This document shows, piece by piece, positions 46,085 to 56,047 of a stretch of DNA of 64,000 nucleotides (the stretch's first letter is position 1; the number at the start of each line of letters is the position of its first letter). The DNA lies in assembly GCA_965223105.1 (NCBI GenBank), contig OZ244987.1, forward strand, positions 6,634,001 through 6,698,000, written 5' to 3'. Origin of the DNA: JABDMH01 sp965223105 (lineage in GTDB: Bacteria > Bacteroidota > Bacteroidia > Chitinophagales > Saprospiraceae). The notes beneath the pieces are model-generated. The model ran no database searches. It had not been told where the DNA came from and saw only the letters and a list, made by a program, of their open reading frames with translations. The position numbers and the translations under genes are program-made.

Positions 46085-46954
46085 ATGGAGAAGCTGACTC
46101 CCGGCACGTTGCTGTTGGCCATGTTTCTGATCAGTTGTGTTGGGACAAAAAAATTCAAACTACTAGAGTCCCAGAAGGCAGAGGCTGAAAAAACCCTGAC
46201 TGGACAGATTGAAAATCTTACCCGGGAAAATGAAGATCTTGCCCGTAAGGCCGACCAATTGACTGCTGAGACCATCAAGCAGAACACCATGTTGACTGGC
46301 CTCTTAGCCGACAAGATTAACCTGCAAAATGAAATTGCAGAATTAGAAACCCGGGTAAGTCAACTCACCGATCTGTCACAGACGACCATGGATGACCTGA
46401 CCCGGCAACTTCAAGAGAAGAACGAGTCATTGGAGCACAAGGAAAATATCCTCAATAAACTGGTGGCCTTATACCACCGGCAAGACAATTTATTGAAACA
46501 AATTTCTACTGAGCTTTCGGAGAAATTTGGCACCTACCAGCAGGATGAGGTAGAATGGTACCTGTCTGGACTCACGTTGAGTGTCATCTTTTATCGCAAA
46601 TTTGTGTATGAAGGCACTCAATTCAGGGGCAGATGCCGGCAAGCCCTCGACCAACTGTCGGCCAGTCTGTCTGACTATCCAAGTCTTGAAATAGCGGTTG
46701 TGGGGCATGCTGGAAATGATCCCGATGATGATAATGCCATCGGCAGGAGCTTAGCTGACGCCCGGATCGTTGCCGAATATCTACTTGATGCAGGGGGAAT
46801 AAACACCAATCAACTTACCATTGCTGGTAAAGGGAGATTTGCTCCCCGTGTTTCCAATCAGACAGTTGCTGGAAGGGAGATGAATAACCGGATTGAGGTG
46901 GTGATTGAAGCCTCGCAGCAAGAAAGCCTTGAATTGATCAAGCAACAACAGTGA
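46085..46954 (+). CDS. OmpA-family lipoprotein with coiled coil
   Basis: This 289-residue outer-membrane lipoprotein has lipobox LISC at residues 16-19, a long coiled coil (about 25-145), and a C-terminal OmpA-like peptidoglycan-binding domain: LEIAVVGHAGNDPDDDNAIG, SLADARIVAEYLLDAGGINT, and the NNRIEVVIE end. It would anchor the outer membrane to the wall. It starts 8 bp after the inner-membrane coiled-coil gene and ends exactly against the convergent stop at 46955. Confidence 0.88.
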   Translation: MEKLTPGTLLLAMFLISCVGTKKFKLLESQKAEAEKTLTGQIENLTRENEDLARKADQLTAETIKQNTMLTGLLADKINLQNEIAELETRVSQLTDLSQTTMDDLTRQLQEKNESLEHKENILNKLVALYHRQDNLLKQISTELSEKFGTYQQDEVEWYLSGLTLSVIFYRKFVYEGTQFRGRCRQALDQLSASLSDYPSLEIAVVGHAGNDPDDDNAIGRSLADARIVAEYLLDAGGINTNQLTIAGKGRFAPRVSNQTVAGREMNNRIEVVIEASQQESLELIKQQQ

Positions 46955-47587
46955 TTAAAGTGCCCAGGCACCGCCGACCTCCGCATAGTCTATACATCCG
47001 TGATATTCACCCGGGATTTGATCCATTTTCAAGGCCTGATTGGCACCAACTTCACTGGTGAAATACCCCAGCACGACCAATTGACGCAATCCATTGAAAA
47101 ATCGGCTGGGATCAAAGGGATCACCTTGCACGGATTCTCCTTCATTGGCCAGTTCGTCGGCAAGCTCTTCATCGGTCTTGCCGGTGGCAGGAGCCTTTGC
47201 CAGTTCTTCCAGGATGCCGTCAATCTGCTCGGCACTCAATTTGGTAAAACTTTTCCCATGTGCTTTTTTTGCACGATTAGCTATATCCTCCAACCCCGAT
47301 TTAAACTGAGACTGTTCATCGGGTTCGGCACAATCTTTAAGGAAGATGTCGATAAAATAGTGCACCCCTGCGTCTTTGGCACCGGGTGTATCGGTCGTGG
47401 GGATAATTCTTTCTGCAAGTTCTGCCACCATTGCACCTTGTTCTTCATTCAAAAAGGAAGGTGTCCAATCGGGTCCAGTAGGTGTAGCTTTGCAGCCCGA
47501 CATTACGGCACTCACGGCAGAAGTAGAGAGTGCTCCACCAATGATTATTGATGTCCTTCGTATGGCTTCTCTTCTTTTCACATTCAT
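46955..47587 (-). CDS. Gluconate-2-dehydrogenase subunit 3-like protein
   Basis: This 210-residue protein has an N-terminal signal or Tat-like leader (MNVKRREAIRRTSIIIGGAL with RR motif), then the subunit-3 fold: FLNEEQGAMVAELAERIIPT, DTPGAKDAGVHYFIDIFLKD and GYFTSEVGANQALKMDQIPG. These small subunits pair with GMC-type oxidoreductases to form membrane-associated sugar or sugar-alcohol dehydrogenases. The GMC partner lies immediately upstream with 10 bp between. Confidence 0.9.
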   Translation of the reverse strand: MNVKRREAIRRTSIIIGGALSTSAVSAVMSGCKATPTGPDWTPSFLNEEQGAMVAELAERIIPTTDTPGAKDAGVHYFIDIFLKDCAEPDEQSQFKSGLEDIANRAKKAHGKSFTKLSAEQIDGILEELAKAPATGKTDEELADELANEGESVQGDPFDPSRFFNGLRQLVVLGYFTSEVGANQALKMDQIPGEYHGCIDYAEVGGAWAL

Positions 47588-47597
47588 CTCAATTACT

Positions 47598-49301
47598 TTA
47601 GATATTCATCTTATTGAGCTCCTTGACCGCGTGATCGCAGGCACGTGCTGTCAAGGCCATATAAGTCAGCGATGGATTGACACAAGAGGCTGAAGTCATA
47701 CAAGCACCGTCAGTTACATATACATTTTGAGCATCCCAAACCTGATTATACTTATTTAAAACCGAATTTCTGGGTTGTGTACCCATGCGGGCGGTACCCA
47801 ATTCGTGGATCCCCAATCCAGGCCCCCCGGGATTATCGTAGGTGTTAACATTTTTTAAACCGGCCGCCTCCAGCATCTCTGCTGCCGAATTTTTCATGTC
47901 CTCACGCATAGCCCACTCATTTTCCCTAAACTCACAATCAAATGTCAAGGTATTTTGTCCATACACATCTTTGAGTTCCTCATTGAGATACACCCGATTC
48001 TCCCTATTTGGAAGCATCTCCCCAAATGCTGTCATACCAAATCTCCACTTGCCCGGTTCGATCAGCTCTTCTTTGAGGTCTTTACCAAATCCCAGCTCCC
48101 TTACATTCCTACTCCATGATTCGCGACTACCTCCACCTTGATATCCATAGCCTCGCACAAAATCCTTCATCTTGGTACTGGCATCCACATTGCGGTATCG
48201 AGGTAAGTAGATTCCATTGGGTCGCCGACCTTTGTAATATTTATCAGTAAAGCCATCATACTCCCCGGCAGCTCCCACCCGAAAATGGTGATCCATCAAA
48301 TAGCGGCCAAGATGATCGCTATTGTTGCCCAGGCCTTTGGGATTGGCTTCGTCCCTTGAATTGAGAAGAATAAAGGTACTCCCCAAGGCACTGGCGCACA
48401 GGAAAATTACTCTGGCAAAGTATTCATGCGTTTCCTTGGTTTCGGCATCGATGATTCGGACTCCTTTGGCCTTTTTGGTATCCTTATCGTAAATGATTGA
48501 ATTTACAATAGAAAACGGTCGCAGGGTCATATTTCCACTGGCTTCAGCAGCTGGGAGGGTGGAAGCGTTACTACTAAAGTAAGCACCATAAGGGCATCCC
48601 CGGATGCAACGGTTGCGGAATTGACATTTGCCCCTTCCCATATGCGGTTGTGTCAAGTTGGCCACTCTTCCAATGGTCATGATCCGATCACCAAAATTTT
48701 CTTCAATTTTAGACTTGACGTGCTCTTCCAAACAATCAAATTCCATAGGTGGCAAAAACTTGCCATCAGGGAGCTGAGGTAGACCCTCCGCTCTGCCAGA
48801 TATGCCTGCAAAACTCTCTACATGATCGTACCAAGGGGCAATGTCTTTATATCGGATGGGCCAGTCGGTACCATTGCCGTCCTTGGCATTGGCTTCAAAA
48901 TCCAGGTCACTCCATCGGTAGCTCTGCCGGCCCCATAGCAGTGATCGGCCACCCACGTGATATCCCCTGATCCAATCGAAGCGCTTTACTTCGGTATAAG
49001 GGTTTTCTAAATCATTGACCCACCAATGTACCGTTGATTCACGAAGCGTATAGCCGGTCCGGTTCTGCTTAGGATACTTTTTCAATTCTTCGACAGGGAG
49101 TCGATCACGATGGGGCAAATCCCACGAATTAAGGGTAGCTGTCGGGTAGTCGCCGTGTTTAACCATACGACCTCGCTCCAACACCAGGGTTTTCAAGCCC
49201 TTCTCTGACAATTCCTTGGCAGCCCATCCACCACTGATTCCAGAACCTACAACAATAGCATCATAGGTGGCCTCTTGTCGGCCTTGAGAATTAAATAGCA
49301 T
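47598..49301 (-). CDS. GMC-family FAD oxidoreductase
   Basis: This 567-residue flavoprotein has an N-terminal dinucleotide-binding motif (AIVVGSGISGGWAAKELSEK), a central GMC region with a Cys-rich stretch (GKCQFRNRCIRGCPYGAYF, typical of the gluconate-dehydrogenase-like subgroup), and the C-terminal ELGTARMGTQPRNSV and SASCVNPSLTYMALT motifs. It would oxidise a sugar or polyol (3-keto-sugar formation is common in this group). The gene precedes the subunit-3 gene and the pair forms an operon. It has no signal peptide of its own, so co-export with the subunit-3 Tat leader is probable. Confidence 0.92.
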   Translation of the reverse strand: MLFNSQGRQEATYDAIVVGSGISGGWAAKELSEKGLKTLVLERGRMVKHGDYPTATLNSWDLPHRDRLPVEELKKYPKQNRTGYTLRESTVHWWVNDLENPYTEVKRFDWIRGYHVGGRSLLWGRQSYRWSDLDFEANAKDGNGTDWPIRYKDIAPWYDHVESFAGISGRAEGLPQLPDGKFLPPMEFDCLEEHVKSKIEENFGDRIMTIGRVANLTQPHMGRGKCQFRNRCIRGCPYGAYFSSNASTLPAAEASGNMTLRPFSIVNSIIYDKDTKKAKGVRIIDAETKETHEYFARVIFLCASALGSTFILLNSRDEANPKGLGNNSDHLGRYLMDHHFRVGAAGEYDGFTDKYYKGRRPNGIYLPRYRNVDASTKMKDFVRGYGYQGGGSRESWSRNVRELGFGKDLKEELIEPGKWRFGMTAFGEMLPNRENRVYLNEELKDVYGQNTLTFDCEFRENEWAMREDMKNSAAEMLEAAGLKNVNTYDNPGGPGLGIHELGTARMGTQPRNSVLNKYNQVWDAQNVYVTDGACMTSASCVNPSLTYMALTARACDHAVKELNKMNI

Positions 49302-49566
49302 TTGATTGAGTTAGTTGACAATTTTCAAGATAGCCTGAAAAAATAAGGAAAAACTGATGAATATCGACCGGCAACAAAGAAAAATCAACGCCCTTTGTCT
49401 GTCTTGCTCCATCCCGTTTCAGAAAAGATTGCACATAACATGAGAAATGGATACAACGGTCTCGGAAAAAGGATTCTAACGTAATTTGATTACCACTCCG
49501 ATAGTATGTGTCATCAAACCAAAGCAGCTTACTGAAGAAACTCCTAGTGAATTTTAACCATCGCAC

Positions 49567-50919
49567 TCATTTGTATTGCTTTCCACGCTTAATGATCAAA
49601 TCCACATCTTGCAGGAGACTAATGTATCGTAGTACATCTCCCTTTACGGCAATGATGTCGGCATATTTGCCTTCACTGATTGATCCTACCTCATCATCCA
49701 CACCCATCAAAACAGACGGCCAGTAAGTGGCTCCTTTGATGGCATACATCGGATCAACTCCAAATTCATTGACCCACACGTCCAATTCGTGCCACGTACT
49801 CTGGCTGTGAAACTTCATCGGTATACCACTGTCCGTTCCGATGATCAACACCAGGCCGGCATCCTTCAGTTGATTGAATTTGGTTGCCAAAGTGGGCTTT
49901 CGGGTCGGAGTGATCTGAAAGTAAGGCAACCGCCCGGGATACCTGATGGATTGCTTAATGTCCTGAATAATAGAATCGGGCAGACCCAGATGCCAACTAT
50001 CATTATCGAGTGCCTCCGGATTGTCGCGTATATATTCGTAGTTATAGAGGCCCTCAACCGTTGGGCACCAAAACATCGGCCCTAGATTCATTTGCGCAGT
50101 ACGGTCATAGATCAATTGCATAATATCATCTGGATATTTTGGAGCTGAGGAAAGCCCAGTATGCTCAAAGCAATCAACCCCGGCCAATAGACCTCTTCTG
50201 ATCTCTTCCGGCCGGTGACTGTGTGCCACCACGGTCAAATCCAGTGCATGGGCTTCGTCAACTACAGCTTGCACTTCCTCCATGGTCATTTGATCCTGAT
50301 CGATAAGTTTGATACAATCCACCCCTGCCTCTGCCAGCTGTTTCACTTTTGCCCGGGCATCCTCCGCTCCATTGATGCCCCAACGAAATGCCTCCGTACC
50401 GGGATAGGGCTCATGTTGTAGGAATGGTCCAGAAACATACATGGTAGGGCCCGGGATTTCGCCACGATTGATGGCATCGCGAACCGCAAGACTAGCTTCC
50501 AAGGGACCTCCCAAATCCCTGGCACTAGTCACCCCAGCCATCAGCAGTTGATGAGCCGAGGCCGGCATGATCACATCTTCAAATAAAGGTGGGTATTTTT
50601 TGTCCCAGTAGGTGTAATTGCTGTGGCCATTTATCATCAAGTGTACATGCATATCCCAGAGGCCTGGCAACACACTCATACCCTCCGTAGATATGATTTC
50701 TGCCCCTGGTGGAGGGGTTAGGTTTCCCTGATGGCCAACAGCTTTGATCTTTTCACCTTCAATTATGATGACACTGTTATGTATGGGCTGACCCCCAAAC
50801 CCATCGATTAGGGTTCCTCCTACCAGGGCTTTCACCTGACCAGTTCCACTTGAGCAAAAACCGAAAAAGCATACTGTAGAGATCAATATCCGTAGAATAA
50901 TGGAGGAATCTACATCCAT
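49567..50919 (-). CDS. Exported amidohydrolase-superfamily protein
   Basis: From the ATG at 50919 the product has 450 residues, with a signal peptide (ILRILISTVCFFGFC) and metal-ligand motifs of the amidohydrolase barrel: LWDMHVHL, CIKLID, LTVVAHSHRPEEIRR, CFEHTG and LIIGTDSG. These enzymes include imidazolonepropionase-like and prolidase-like hydrolases of cyclic amides or dipeptides; the substrate is not evident. A longer start at 50976 would hide the signal peptide. It is divergent from the small membrane protein at 51020. Confidence 0.88.
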   Translation of the reverse strand: MDVDSSIILRILISTVCFFGFCSSGTGQVKALVGGTLIDGFGGQPIHNSVIIIEGEKIKAVGHQGNLTPPPGAEIISTEGMSVLPGLWDMHVHLMINGHSNYTYWDKKYPPLFEDVIMPASAHQLLMAGVTSARDLGGPLEASLAVRDAINRGEIPGPTMYVSGPFLQHEPYPGTEAFRWGINGAEDARAKVKQLAEAGVDCIKLIDQDQMTMEEVQAVVDEAHALDLTVVAHSHRPEEIRRGLLAGVDCFEHTGLSSAPKYPDDIMQLIYDRTAQMNLGPMFWCPTVEGLYNYEYIRDNPEALDNDSWHLGLPDSIIQDIKQSIRYPGRLPYFQITPTRKPTLATKFNQLKDAGLVLIIGTDSGIPMKFHSQSTWHELDVWVNEFGVDPMYAIKGATYWPSVLMGVDDEVGSISEGKYADIIAVKGDVLRYISLLQDVDLIIKRGKQYK

Positions 50920-51019
50920 CGCTTGGAGAAAGCATCCACTTAAAAAATGTGATCGATTGCACAATAATGTTACCATATCTGTTGTTTATCCTTGGCGTAA
51001 ACTCAAAATAGTAAACAAA

Positions 51020-51340
51020 GTGAAAATTCCCTTCGCCCTCGACACCAAGATTTTGAAGAACTACGCCGTGGTGACAACCACTTTATTCTGCGGCTTGACA
51101 TTGTACTACTTTATTGGTCAAAAAAGTGGCTTACTTTCCAGTGCCGTTCATCTAATGACCGTGCAAGCATTCAGCTACATGTTGGTGGCATTGGTACTGA
51201 TCTCAGCTATTGTAGGTATGGCATTCCACCAGATTGTAAGTGCTGAACTGCGTTCGCGCAACTCCTTTGCCTTCGTCTTTGCTGTGACTGCCTTAAAGTT
51301 TATCGGGAGCTTGGTGGTACTGAATATGTACCTCTGGTAG
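51020..51340 (+). CDS. Small multi-pass membrane protein
   Basis: A GTG at 51020 gives a 106-residue protein with three hydrophobic segments (NYAVVTTTLFCGLTLYYFIG, QAFSYMLVALVLISAIVGMA, FVFAVTALKFIGSLVVLNMY). The function is unknown. A longer frame from 50900 overlaps the amidohydrolase start and has an uncharacteristic N-terminus, so it is not preferred. Confidence 0.6.
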   Translation: MKIPFALDTKILKNYAVVTTTLFCGLTLYYFIGQKSGLLSSAVHLMTVQAFSYMLVALVLISAIVGMAFHQIVSAELRSRNSFAFVFAVTALKFIGSLVVLNMYLW

Positions 51341-51720
51341 CACCTGTACGCCCAACCCGAACTTCAGATTACTCCATCTGAAATCTAAACCACCGATAAG
51401 ATTTCCTGTATCCCTTTGCTGCTTGTATCTTGCATTTTCTGACAGTAGCGAGATACCAATTCGAGCTGCAGGATCCAAGGTATTGTGTTGGTCTTTGGCT
51501 AGGTAGTCTTTGGTCTTTAGTCTTTGGTCTTTGGCTCGGTAGTCTTTGGTCTTTGGCTTGTTGGTCTTTGGCTAGTGTCCTCTCATGAAATGCCAGTTCA
51601 GATGATTGAGGAGAAACAGATTACGGTCAACCAATTATCAGAGCTGTACGATGTAAGTGCCTGCAGCAACTGTTCTTTCCCTCTTTTTTTCTATTATCGT
51701 ATACCAGAGAACGCATCAGT
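51341..51720. other. Interval with GTCTTTGG tandem repeats
   Basis: About 380 bp lies before the BNR propeller gene. It holds a degenerate tandem array of GTCTTTGG units (51489-51576) and, on the minus strand, a frame (51293-51478) that reads like an outer-membrane barrel fragment. No intact gene is supported. Confidence 0.5.
51489..51576. repeat. Degenerate tandem repeat of GTCTTTGG units
   Basis: The stretch is composed of GTCTTTGG copies separated by short spacers (TCTTTGG, CT, CTAGGTA, CTCGGTA, CTTGTTG), about ten units in all. On the minus strand it reads AAGACCAAAGAC and stays open in one frame. Confidence 0.85.
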
Positions 51721-54582
51721 ATGTACAGGCTACTGACATTGATTTTCATACTCCCACTCACCTTATTAGGTCAACCCACCGATGATGAACTATTTCAGGC
51801 ATTTCATTGGCGAAATATTGGCCCAGCCAACCAGGGAGGCCGGATCGTCGATATCGAAGCCCTGGAATCTGACTTTGCCAAAGTATGGATTGCTACGGGA
51901 TCAGGTGGGGTGTGGCATTCTGAAAATGCCGGCACTACCTGGCGACCTATTTTCGACGACTATGAGACGGCATCCATTGGGGACATCGCCATCAATCAGT
52001 CAAATCCGCAGATTATTTGGATCGGTACGGGCGAAGCCAACAATCGCAATAGTGTTTCATGGGGTCACGGCATGTACAGAAGTACCGATGGCGGTCAGAG
52101 CTTCCAACACCTGGGCTTGGAAGAAACCCACCAGATAGCCCGGGTGATCTTGCATCCTGTAGATCCTGACCAGGCCTACGTGGCAGCCATAGGTCATCTC
52201 TGGGGTTACAGTGGAGACAGGGGTCTCTTTCATACGGAGGATGGTGGTAAGAACTGGAGTAAGCTGACTAAGGGACTGCCTGCTGATGGACAGACCGGCT
52301 GTACTGATCTGGTGATGGACCCATCCAATCCCAAAGTGCTGTATGCTGCTTTTTATCAGCGACTGCGGCAGCCTTGGCATTTCGAAAGTGGTGGGCCTAA
52401 TGGAGGCATTTTTAAATCAACCAATGGCGGCAGAACCTGGACACAGCTCACCCATGGCCTGCCTGCCAGCCCAACTGGCCGGATTGGACTAGCTATTTAT
52501 CAGCAAAACCCAAGGATCATAATGGCACTGGTAGAAGCCAATCAATCCTCAAGTTTAGATACTTTGGGTTCAGGACTCTACCGATCCGAAGACGCCGGTA
52601 CTTCCTGGAAGTATGTAAATACTTTCAACAATCGGCCTTTTTACTATTCACAAATACGGATCAACCCGTACGACGACCAGAAAGTGTACCTCCTCACTAC
52701 CCGCTTTATGGTTTCAACAGATGGGGGCAAGACCCTTTCTAATGGCAGTGAGGATCAGGAAGTACACGGTGATTTTCACGCCATGTGGTTGGATCCATCC
52801 CATCCGGATCGCTATTATCTCGGTGCAGACAAGGGGTTGAGCCTCACCCACGACCACGGCAAGCATTTTCAATTGATCGATAACATATCGATTGCCCAGT
52901 TTTACCGTATCAATTACGATATGCGAGATCCTTATGTGATATATGGAGGCTTACAGGACAACGGCATGTATGGTATAGCCAGCTTTGCCCGGGATGCCCG
53001 GGGGATCCTCAACGACCACAATTGGAAATTGCACTGGGGAGATGGTCAGTTCATTGACCCCCATCCTGAAGATTGGCGAGAGGTCTTTACCTCTACCGAA
53101 AATGGCAGTGTATCACTATACAATGCAGAAACCTATGAAATGGCTAACATTTCACCTGCTCCACATACTATTGTAAATTATGAGGAGATGATCGCCGACT
53201 CTCTCCAACACTCCGGCCGTGAATTTCGATTCAACTGGACCTCACCCATGATGAGATCTCCGCATGATCCCCATGCACTGTACCTGGCAGGAAATCATAT
53301 TTTTCAATCCGTTGATCGAGGGAAGTCATGGACCATTATCAGCCCTGATCTCACTACTAACCATGTGTTGAAACGACGCAAGGGAGTAAGTGGAGGTATC
53401 ACTCCTGACAATTCTGGTGCAGAGACCCATTGTGCCATTTCTACTCTTTCCCTTTCTCCGATTGATCCCCGCCTTATCTGGGCCGGCACCGATGATGGTC
53501 TGGTGCAAGTGACACAAGATGGAGGTCAGTCATGGCAAAATGTACGATCACTCATTCCCGATGTACCCGAAAATACCTGGGTCAGCCGGATCGAAGCATC
53601 ACACCACGATCCAAGGGTTGCTTATGTTACATTTGATGGGCATCGCAACGACGACAATCGCCCTTGGATCTTCCGAGCCGATCAATATGGTACTAACTGG
53701 ACAAAGCTTAACCACAACCTACCGGATGATGAAGTCTTACGGGTGGTCCGCGAGGATCCTGTGAATGCCAATCTGCTGTTTTTGGGATCGGAGACGGGAG
53801 TTTGGGCCAGTCTGAATGCTGGTGCTTCCTGGTCAAGATTGATGCCCAGCTTACCCACCGTTTCAGTTTATGACTTGAAGATCCACTCTCGTGAAAATGA
53901 TCTGATTGCAGGCACGCATGGACGGGGTGTTTGGATCATGGACAATATATCTCCCCTACAGCAACTGGATGCCCCCGCCCTTTCATCCAATGCCTGGCTC
54001 TTTGCTCAGAAGCCACTAACCCTATGGGAAAATACAAGTAGAGGTGGGCAGAGAGGCCATTTTTGGTTTGCCGGCGAAAATCCACCGACCATCAATAATA
54101 CCTCCAGCTTGCCAAGGGCTGAATTCAGCCATCAAGCTGTGATTTACTACCTCGTGAATCATCCCTTTGATGATCCACCGATCATCGAAATATCTGATCC
54201 TCACCAATCACTTGTTGCTATCGACACGCTAATTAACCAACCAGGCATTCATCGATTTGTCTGGAATCTCGAATTTGATGCCGATTGGTTAGATGATGAT
54301 CTGGCCAAAGAAGTAAAAGATACATTCGAGCGTCTATTGAAACAATATCGCTTCTCATCCTTGCGATCAGCAGCAGAAAGATTTGAGACCGCAAAGACGC
54401 CAAGAGAGCAAAGATCTGCCGCCGCCTATTTGACCACCACTCCATTAATCGCTCCATTGGACTCCTCTCTGGGTGTACCAAAAGCCGGACCCGGAGTATA
54501 CATCATCAAAATGCAAGCGGGAGACCAGGAGTACTTGCGCCGGTTGGTGATCAGAGAGGACCCCATAAAACACCGAAGATAA
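51721..54582 (+). CDS. Secreted BNR/VPS10-like tandem beta-propeller protein
   Basis: This 953-residue protein has a signal peptide (LLTLIFILPLTLLG). Its propeller blades carry Asp-box/BNR motifs (SENAGTTW, STDGGQSF, TEDGGKNW, STNGGRTW, SEDAGTSW, STDGGKTL, TQDGGQSW, LNAGASW), as in sortilin/VPS10 and GH74-like proteins. It ends with a non-propeller region of about 190 residues (from about 750). Activity cannot be assigned: GH74 and sialidase catalytic residues were not identified. Exported proteins of this design are common in Bacteroidota. Confidence 0.9.
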   Translation: MYRLLTLIFILPLTLLGQPTDDELFQAFHWRNIGPANQGGRIVDIEALESDFAKVWIATGSGGVWHSENAGTTWRPIFDDYETASIGDIAINQSNPQIIWIGTGEANNRNSVSWGHGMYRSTDGGQSFQHLGLEETHQIARVILHPVDPDQAYVAAIGHLWGYSGDRGLFHTEDGGKNWSKLTKGLPADGQTGCTDLVMDPSNPKVLYAAFYQRLRQPWHFESGGPNGGIFKSTNGGRTWTQLTHGLPASPTGRIGLAIYQQNPRIIMALVEANQSSSLDTLGSGLYRSEDAGTSWKYVNTFNNRPFYYSQIRINPYDDQKVYLLTTRFMVSTDGGKTLSNGSEDQEVHGDFHAMWLDPSHPDRYYLGADKGLSLTHDHGKHFQLIDNISIAQFYRINYDMRDPYVIYGGLQDNGMYGIASFARDARGILNDHNWKLHWGDGQFIDPHPEDWREVFTSTENGSVSLYNAETYEMANISPAPHTIVNYEEMIADSLQHSGREFRFNWTSPMMRSPHDPHALYLAGNHIFQSVDRGKSWTIISPDLTTNHVLKRRKGVSGGITPDNSGAETHCAISTLSLSPIDPRLIWAGTDDGLVQVTQDGGQSWQNVRSLIPDVPENTWVSRIEASHHDPRVAYVTFDGHRNDDNRPWIFRADQYGTNWTKLNHNLPDDEVLRVVREDPVNANLLFLGSETGVWASLNAGASWSRLMPSLPTVSVYDLKIHSRENDLIAGTHGRGVWIMDNISPLQQLDAPALSSNAWLFAQKPLTLWENTSRGGQRGHFWFAGENPPTINNTSSLPRAEFSHQAVIYYLVNHPFDDPPIIEISDPHQSLVAIDTLINQPGIHRFVWNLEFDADWLDDDLAKEVKDTFERLLKQYRFSSLRSAAERFETAKTPREQRSAAAYLTTTPLIAPLDSSLGVPKAGPGVYIIKMQAGDQEYLRRLVIREDPIKHRR

Positions 54583-54717
54583 AAGCCTGTTGAGCTTGGG
54601 ATAGTCAACCTACCCAATTTCTTACCTGAACCCAATGAATTGCAAAATCCAATGCCAGGCTTAGTTGCATAAACAAAGGGTCCTTAAATTTACCTCTATC
54701 ATTCGAAATTCACCATT

Positions 54718-55941
54718 GTGACCAGTCAATCCCGATTGATAAGGATAAGAGGACAAGAGATCTGGATCACCCCAGATTGCAAAATTCTAACCGACCAAAC
54801 CAATCTCCCTTCTTCTATGGGATTCAAGCAAATGGATCAAGTCTTTTGGAAAGTTGATATTACAGACTATGATTCAGCGGAAGAAAAGGTTACCATCCAG
54901 GTCCTCGATTATTATCCAGATAAAACCCAGTCTTTTAAGAAGCAGAAATTAAAGTCTCCAATTAAATCATTGCATTTTGACCCATTAGACTGGGCCTATC
55001 TTGAACCCTTTTTATCCTATTACAAGAAAAATGATTTGCTTGAAATAATTATTGACAGTGATCGTGTTTTCCGTCCTGATGAATCTGAAATCCACTATTC
55101 CTTAACACTCAAGGTGCTCTTTAAAGACCTCTCCTACGAGACGGGATACGTCTCCTATCACACTTTTATCGAGCAAGTGAATCAAGAAGTAGAAGTTCAG
55201 ATCGAAAATCCTTTCATCATTCCCGAGTTTCAATTTATCAAGTCCTTTTTTGCCAGAAAGATCCGTAGAAAATATGTTGATGTCGATATAGATTTGTTGA
55301 TCAAGGGATCCAGGGTGACGGAGGTGAAAGCCACTTCAAAGCAGATTGATAAGATCAATGACACCTTTATTGGTACCATAAAGTATTCCCGCTTTCAGCA
55401 ACTGGCCAAAGAACCCCTGGTGACGGCAATAGATAAAAGCCTTTTTACAGCCGATGAATTTTTTGATGAATTTGCAGCTGACGAAGGAGGAAATATCTTC
55501 AATCAAGATGCCACCAATATCATTCAATTATTGACGGCATTTGGTAGCGTACGCAACCGCAAACAGCTGGAATATCTCTCCGGTCTGAAGCAAATTTCTG
55601 ACTACAAAGTACACCTTACTCTACAACCCAAACTCGGCTTTTTGTTTTTGCTGAGGGGAAACGAAATGTACCATTTCTGCTGGGAGCTCCTAAACTCACA
55701 CGCCACCTATCTTTGGAGTTTTGACGGTCGAGATGATCTCATCCCCGGTGCGTTCAAAAGAATCGAAAGAATTATACAAAGAATCAGGGATTACGGCCGG
55801 GACCGATACCGGCGATCTGTTGCTGACCGCCAGGAAACTGATTCCTTTGTCTTTCACAGCATAGTTCATCAACACGCAGACTCAAAAGTAAGGGATCCAT
55901 TCCCCTTATGGCGCCAACGACTCGAAGAGAAATTGACGTAA
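54718..55941 (+). CDS. Hypothetical protein, 407 residues
   Basis: A GTG at 54718 opens a 407-residue soluble protein without a signal peptide or transmembrane segments. I recognise no family. It is rich in charged and aromatic residues. Features are ITPDCKILTDQTNLPSSMGF near the N-terminus, a basic helix ARKIRRKYVDVDIDLLIKG near 175, and an Arg-rich C-terminus (FKRIERIIQRIRDYGRDRYR). No cysteine cluster or nucleotide-binding loop is seen. It stands alone between two other gene units. Confidence 0.7.
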   Translation: MTSQSRLIRIRGQEIWITPDCKILTDQTNLPSSMGFKQMDQVFWKVDITDYDSAEEKVTIQVLDYYPDKTQSFKKQKLKSPIKSLHFDPLDWAYLEPFLSYYKKNDLLEIIIDSDRVFRPDESEIHYSLTLKVLFKDLSYETGYVSYHTFIEQVNQEVEVQIENPFIIPEFQFIKSFFARKIRRKYVDVDIDLLIKGSRVTEVKATSKQIDKINDTFIGTIKYSRFQQLAKEPLVTAIDKSLFTADEFFDEFAADEGGNIFNQDATNIIQLLTAFGSVRNRKQLEYLSGLKQISDYKVHLTLQPKLGFLFLLRGNEMYHFCWELLNSHATYLWSFDGRDDLIPGAFKRIERIIQRIRDYGRDRYRRSVADRQETDSFVFHSIVHQHADSKVRDPFPLWRQRLEEKLT

Positions 55942-56047
55942 AATCTCGTGTATCCCGTGTACTAGGCCAGTGATGGAGTGAAAGGCTTTTCAGCCTTGGA
56001 ATAGAAAATTTTCCATCAGGGAAAGCCAGCCTGAAGGGCTACCTCTC

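Noticed and set aside
49302..49566. 91-codon minus-strand frame between the GMC and amidohydrolase genes
   Set aside because: No domain and a composition typical of non-coding sequence; treated as intergenic.
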